From Nematostella vectensis (Eukaryota > Cnidaria > Anthozoa > Actiniaria > Edwardsiidae): 64,000 nt of DNA. This document shows, piece after piece, positions 58,901-64,000 of the stretch; the stretch's first letter is position 1, and every line of letters starts with the position of its first letter. The DNA is taken from positions 9,901,821-9,965,820 of the forward strand of contig NC_064043.1 of the NCBI RefSeq assembly GCF_932526225.1. The letters are read 5' to 3'. Position numbers and translations under genes: made by a program. Under the pieces are notes generated by a model. The model was not told where the DNA came from and searched no databases. It saw only the letters and a list, made by a program, of their open reading frames with translations.

Positions 58901-61222
58901 TTGAGAGCCACAACTTCAAAGGTGACCTCGCCCATTTCACAGGTCCTGCCTTCTTCTTTCAACCTCTCTAGCTGTTCATCTAATTTCTTGTTTGCATCTC
59001 TTATTTTCTCTAAATCACCTTTCAGAGCTAGATTTCTGCTATCTTCCAGACTGGATGTGGTTTTGTCTGCTGCTTGTGTTGGAGGAACTTTGCTCAGACT
59101 GGATGACACCATGGACTCAAGCAAGCTTTTCCAGCTTTCGGAGAATTCCACATTCTAATATATTATAGAAGAAAAACAAAGTACATTTTAAGCATAGTAC
59201 CTGGAAAGGAGAGAAAATGACCAAGTTCCATACAAAATATGACGAATTTCTAGGAGAAGTAATGGCAGGGATATACTGTACGTTAACACATTGACCCCTC
59301 AACCGGCCTGTACCGGCTTTGGGAAGTACCACAACCCAAAAAATTCATAAATGCAAAATAAACACAACAAGATGAAGATACTCAGGCATCAGTCTAAGGG
59401 ATAAATGGTCTTGCAGATATGCATCCAACCAAGGTGTTGGCATCTACTCTTAAGCCAAATAATAGCACAGGTTCTTTGACAAATCTCAAATCGAACAAGG
59501 AGAGAAAAGCAGAATCACCCCTCTCAATAAAACGCTCAAAATACCACACAAGGGAGAGAGATCAGCAAACACAGCTCAAGACACAAATAGATACCTTTAT
59601 TCTGATCCTCCAGGTACATTTCCATGGCCTCAAAACACAATGTCCACTCCTTGAAGGCTTGTACAACCACGAAGATGTCTTTACGTATTGCAAAGCATTC
59701 TGGGAGATCCAGGGGAAAATTCACAAGTGGAGGGCCAGTCAACACTCCTCTCCCCAAAGTCAGATGTTTTTTTCACCCCGAAGCCAAACAAATCAATTCC
59801 AGGTCATACAGACCCAGAATAGCAGTGTAAACAATTTTGGAATCAATTTGGTTTCAGAAAAGACAGCATTTAGGAGAGCTGTGGTGATTCATTAGAAAAT
59901 TATTTTCTCATCCAGGCAAGGCAAACAAGAAAAAATCATCATGAATCCACCTTTACTTGCAAATATCCATAAGCAAAGCACTCAATTATGCCCCAAAAGA
60001 CTTCATGATGTCCTGAGACACTCTCCTAATATGCTCATAGCTGTATTTTTTATGAAAAATACAAGCAACCATCAACTTGTGCCGGCTTCAGCACAACGAC
60101 GAGGGATTAAAAGTGGGGACCGCAAAGCACTGTTGGAAAGCTTGGATACCGCTGACTAGGTGCAGCTGTGTTTGACGGGCTGTATAAAACTCAGAATAGG
60201 GGGGGAGGTATCTGTTTTCAGTCTGTTTTTTGTAAATTCAGCTCAAAAAAAGCCAGGAGTCAATGGGTTAAATGGGTGTGTACCTTTTTAAAAATTACTT
60301 ACAGTAAGAAGCAGACAATATCAACTTGTATGTAGCAACAAGCAATCGTTGCTATAATCAAAAAGAGGAAGTTAAAGAAGTAGACATACCTCATAGTTCC
60401 GGAACTGTTCATCAAAGCAAGTGATATGTTTCTGCAAGGAGGAAATGTGCGACTGGAGCAGTCTGTTCTCTGCAAGAAGCGCCTCAGCTTTAACAGTCAG
60501 AGCTGCATTATCTCCAGACATTGTTTTCTCCATCTCTTTTTTCAAGGTGTTAGCCTCCTCTAACTCCTTCTTCAAATTCTGATTTTTCTCTTTAAGCTTA
60601 TGGACAACTTCCTTGGCTTTGGAATGTTCTCGCTTGATGGTGTCACTTGCTTGCCTCTGATCTTGTTGCATTCTTGACAATTCTTGTAAGTATTGCTGTA
60701 AAAAAACACTTGTGTTCAATTGTTTAATTTTAATATAGAATTCAGAATATACACAATGGGAACACTTTAAAATAAATAATTTACAATTCAAATTATAGAT
60801 GTGACAATAATGTATAAAATAAAGCCATTTAAGCAAAGGGACACAACACTGTTGTTGTAATATTAGAAAACTTTAGATGCACAACGACATAAGTTATAGT
60901 ACTTGCTAATAGATTTATGAATAAAGTAGTATCTAAGTTAGGCATATTACAGTAAATCATAATTTGATTTAAACATAATTTAAAAAAAACAAACCTGAAC
61001 AAGGCCGTTGTTTTGCTTTAATATGCCTTTCAATTCTTCATTTTCTTTCGTCAGTGCTTCAATCCTGCTGAGGGGCGACTCCTTGGCGATGGAAAATTGT
61101 TTCTCAACCATCTTCTCATCGATGTCGTTATGTGTTGAAACCATCACGAATCCACTAAAGCTTGGACTCAAAACTCCACTATTAGGCGGAGAAGTGGCTG
61201 GGAATGGCATTGACATAGACAT
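52936..61222 (-). CDS. optineurin/NEMO-family ubiquitin-binding coiled-coil protein with two zinc fingers
   Basis: Nine exons join in frame to 849 residues: 61222-60995, 60695-60390, 59154-58555, 57440-57279, 57159-56912, 56233-56081, 55774-55678, 55027-54845 and 53508-52936. Vertebrate NEMO and optineurin link ubiquitin chains to IKK/TBK1 signalling and autophagy. Seen here are an N-terminal coil resembling both relatives (LTKENEELKGILKQNN), long coiled coils to about 680, and a UBAN motif YQEDFNAEREAREA (663-676). AEMQRRHG (712-718) is like optineurin. A Pro/Gly-rich linker spans about 720-783. Two CCHC fingers follow: C784-C787-H800-C804 and C825-C828-H841-C845, each C-x2-C-x12-H-x3-C. Relatives have about 420-580 residues and one finger. 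An FVMV stretch after serines (25-28) could be an LC3-binding motif, by inference only. Whether it is the NEMO or optineurin orthologue is open. Confidence 0.92.
53565..54640. repeat. (ATC)n-rich microsatellite region in intron 8 of the optineurin/NEMO gene
   Basis: About 1 kb of CATCATTATCATC-type sequence with recurring TTCATTAAAACATCATTGTC phrases about 50-60 bp apart. It is a decayed trinucleotide array with a longer superimposed period. It lies between the UBAN/zinc-finger exon and the previous exon. Confidence 0.85.
55140..55437. mobile_element. foldback element in intron 7 of the optineurin/NEMO gene
   Basis: Arms of about 100 bp are inverted copies. The left arm has TAAGGTTGTGT, AGGTTCCTTGTATA, AAAACAAAATAAGCTTTAGT and GGTAGATGATCCGTTC. 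The right arm has the reverse (GAACGGATCATCTACC, ACTAAAGCTTATTTTGTTTT, CACAAGGAAC, ACACAACCTTA). It has no coding capacity. Confidence 0.82.
57870..58405. mobile_element. inverted-repeat element in intron 3 of the optineurin/NEMO gene
   Basis: The left arm CCTTGCGCATGTTTGATTG, with TTTTTGCCAGTGTCGC and a GTCCTG part, is matched in reverse on the right (CAATCAAACATGCGCAAGG, GCGATGCCAGCCAGAAA, CAGGAC). Divergence is moderate. The family is unknown. Confidence 0.65.
59287..60267. mobile_element. piggyBac-like non-autonomous element with TTAA flanks
   Basis: TTAA lies on both sides (59283-59286 and 60268-60271). The short inverted ends CACATTGACCCCT and AGGAGTCAATGGG fit the TTAA-flanked start pattern of piggyBac-type elements. 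The 981-bp body has ORFs up to 158 residues (59419-59895) without transposase motifs. It lies in intron 2 of the optineurin/NEMO gene. Confidence 0.7.
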
Positions 61223-61604
61223 TTTAATCTAAAGAAGCGGTGAAACGAAACTTTAGACAACCATACAGAAACCCCAGCGATTTCTGGCTTTCTTTCAATC
61301 AGTCAAAAAAGCGAAACAAAATGGAGGATAGCAGCTTCCATGAAATTGATTGCTCAAGTTGTCCTAAAACTTCTCCAAGCGAATTTAATTCACTTCGTTC
61401 TTTGAACTCTCCAAATCTTTGAAGACTTTTCTTTGAATTTCCACAAATGAAATGGTCGTTACTGATATTTTTTCCCGTATTTTTCAGGTTTTGTGTGAAA
61501 GCGTAGCGGCTATTCGAGTCGTTTTGGTCATTCTATTTGGGGAATCCCCGTGACATCACACCAGTCCCTAAAAATAGATGGCAAATTCCCGGATGCTCAA
61601 ACAC
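61223..61604. other. 5' flank of the optineurin/NEMO gene
   Basis: This is the likely promoter and 5' UTR region. A 60-residue ORF on the plus strand (61240-61422) has no support. I see no defined control site. Confidence 0.4.
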
Positions 61605-63673
61605 CTGAATCCCCGGAAGACCTTAAACAACATTTCTCCTTTGAGCTCTGGAGTTTTCCTCCAGCATTGTAAGACTCTATGGTGAGAGTGGTGCAGAAGC
61701 CTGTTTTGGCCGAGGTCATTTGGTCCAATTGGATGGATACCAAAACACACTCTACCGTGCTACATTATGTATTGGATGTTCTCTTATACACTGAATACCC
61801 TGGCCCAAGGAAGTAAACACTTTATTTTACGAAGGTTAAACTCCTGCTTCGACCTGCTGTAACTCTATCATGGTGTTTTGATCGTTAACGCCGATGGCTC
61901 TTCAACAGAGGTCATGAAAGGAAAAAAAAGGTCAGGTAAAATCGGAGCCTCTTACTTTTTTTTTAAGCATGGCGGTCCCTATGAAGAAAGAGGTTTTTTT
62001 TTTTTTTTTTTTTGGAAAAAAAGAAAAACAATCAGAATTTTATTCAAATGTTGAGCAAGTACCCGAGTGTAAGCGGTTGTGGCACAATAGACACGAAAGC
62101 TTATGAAGAATCGAAGATACGGTTGCTTATGTGGAAAGCTGCGGCAAAATCGTCAACTCGATTAGCATCACCGTTCCTGTTGGTGGCGATAATTCGATAT
62201 GGAAGCCCATGAAATCTACCTGAGCCGAAATCCAAATCTACATGAAGGTGTGGGGAATGACGGCTTGAATGAGCTGCTAGGGAAAAGTTTTAATTGTTAG
62301 ACTCTATGATAAGTGTGTCAGAATTTTATTCAAATGTTGAGCAAGTACCCGAGGGGAAGCGGTTGTGGCACAATGGACACGGAAGCTGATGGCGAATCGA
62401 ATACATGATTGCTTATGTGGTAAGCTGCGGTAAAATCGTCCACACGACTAGCATCACCGTTCCTGTTGGTGATGATGATTCTGCATGGAAGCCCATGACA
62501 TCTACCTGAGCCGAAATCCAAACTACACGAAGATGTGGGGAATGACGGCCATAAATGAGCTACTAGGGAAAAGTTTTAATGTTATTTCTATTTCTCATTT
62601 TATTTTTAGCGTTATATCCATGCGCTTCTTGGTTGTGATACCACCTTCCATGAATACGGTTAGCAAAGGGGGTATCGTCCAAGAAGCTTGTCTCCTCACC
62701 CTACATTCGCGCACAGGCAGCTGTTAACAAGACAGAGCTAAGAGAACCACAAAATCCCCAACTTCAGCAGCAGCCATGTTCCACAGTTCCAAGTTCCAAT
62801 ATTCTATCAAGTCAACCAATGGAAAGGCGATAGAAAGGCCGTCTGAACTCTAAGCCTAGATGGTGGTCAACGACAGGTTGAACCCTTAGCAGATCTTGAG
62901 AGACCTCCAGGACTGCAGCACGTTTTATGCTCCTGCCGCATGTTCGCCCTACGGCTAATGCAAAGGGCCATCGTATTATAAGTCCCTCTTAATCGAAGAC
63001 ACGGATTCCATTGATTTAATCTGCACCCACGAGTAAGAACCTAGAGTTTAATAATCCGTGTAACAGGCTCTTAATTTTAAAGAAATTATAAAAACTTCAA
63101 ACATTCTGAGAAGTCAATCTATTTTCACGAAAAAAACGAAACCATGAGAATGATTATATTATAAGTAATGTGTCTATGTACTTTCTTGTTTTATATCGAA
63201 TCAATGACATTATTATTAAGAGCCACTAAGCACTATTTGTATGAAAACCTGTTTTCATCACGTATAATTATTTATGATAACGAAATGTCTGCCGCGATAT
63301 CAAAGTGATGGTGACAAGGACCTAAAAATCCGTGTGCATTTCACCCAAAACAACTAAACTACTTCAAATAACGATAATTTTTATCCTAATCGTGTAGAAA
63401 TATTTATCCCTAGTAATCTAAAGTTGTATAAATTCCTTTTTTCTAAAGTATGTATTTTTTCGTGATTTCCATGATTTGGGAACCCTGTGTTTTTTCATAC
63501 AAGCCTTGTATTTGAAAATTCGATCCCGTTTTTCGGGGTGTTTGCCTGCTCCAATTCTTTTAGACTTTTAGTATGTTATAGAGGGGTACTTTCTGTGCAA
63601 GAAACCGTTTAAAAACCTTGTGTTGCAATAAGCCCGATGTTGGCCCCTTTTTTGACGTAGATTGACTAGACTA
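61605..63673. mobile_element. about 2 kb long-TIR element, copy 2, rearranged
   Basis: From about 62300 to 63673 it parallels 49540-50916 of copy 1, ending in the same right TIR (TTTTTCGGGGTGTTTG, TTTTAGTATGTTATAGAGG). The left TIR is missing. A segment of about 270 bp (AAGCGGTTGTGGCACAAT to GGGAAAAGTTTTAAT) is present twice, at about 62040-62296 and 62340-62580, as a tandem partial duplication. A T-run lies near 61996-62014. Confidence 0.78.
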
Positions 63674-64000
63674 TGAATGGAGCTTCAAGGATCACGCCTG
63701 TCAAATATAACAATATTCGGTTTGGCCGATCTTGCTCTAAATCGACTATAACAATCTGAACATCTCTAGAAAGACGTCTTAAAGAAAGATGAACATACAT
63801 ACATGTATGTTTATCATTCTTGTTTTTATACTGCCAATCAAATCGTTCACAGGAAGAATACTACCATATATGTCTCTTTATAAAAAAAAATGTAAGTATT
63901 AACATTTGGTGACCGTGATTTCGAGCTTTGGGCTTGGAGAAGTAAGCAGAACATTTCCGCCTAAATTATAATTCAAATGCATCCATTTTGATCGCTTTTA
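63674..64000. other. no gene recognised
   Basis: The last 327 bases show a short CATACATACATGTATG palindrome near 63795 and otherwise nothing I can name. Confidence 0.4.

Noticed and set aside
59419..59895. A 158-residue ORF in the optineurin/NEMO gene's intron 2
   Set aside because: It lies inside the TTAA-flanked element, has no transposase motif and shows repeat-like composition.

Overview
The window reads as nuclear DNA from an intron-rich, repeat-rich invertebrate, most likely a cnidarian and probably an anthozoan (sea anemone or coral type). This is inferred from the mix of metazoan housekeeping genes, secreted CUB, PAN and F5/8-type-C proteins, and LINE, Penelope-like, DIRS-like and Ty3/gypsy elements with many short TIR elements. 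The species cannot be fixed from sequence alone. All exon models below were made by eye from reading frame, splice signals and family resemblance; no transcript data were used.

Six host genes are supported. (1) 433-12908, minus: a secreted protein with a signal peptide and two CUB domains, running off the left edge. Its introns hold a 3 kb 19-bp satellite, MITE-like elements and a nearly complete LINE. (2) 19056-19913, minus: mitochondrial translation initiation factor IF3 in one uninterrupted ORF. (3) 21232-31307, minus: the phosphopantetheinyl transferase AASDHPPT in 11 exons, its last intron blown up by a 6.3 kb Ty3/gypsy element that itself holds a DIRS-like fragment. (4) 31516-37337, plus: VPS36 (ESCRT-II) in 15 exons, head to head with AASDHPPT about 0.2 kb away and with a likely GC-AG first intron. 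(5) 41518-44579, minus: a 298-residue secreted PAN/F5/8C protein in 4 exons. (6) 52936-61222, minus: an 849-residue optineurin/NEMO-family ubiquitin-binding coiled-coil protein in 9 exons with two tandem C-terminal CCHC zinc fingers where vertebrate relatives have one.

The rest is mobile or repetitive DNA. A Penelope-like element lies at 37984-40397 as an inverted dimer inside one perfect 15-bp target duplication. A CR1/L2-like LINE (about 9150-12366) keeps an open EN-RT frame and sits within about 20 bp of a splice donor. A roughly 2 kb long-TIR element is present twice (48905-50916 and 61605-63673). Several palindromic or TIR elements have readable target duplications (9 bp at 52479-52884, TTAA at 59287-60267, TA/TATA at 5829-6162). 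There is no sign of an operon, CRISPR array or prokaryotic cassette. The most notable items are the double-finger optineurin/NEMO protein, the Penelope inverted dimer, the higher-order 19-bp satellite, and the gypsy insertion that hides the last exon of AASDHPPT.
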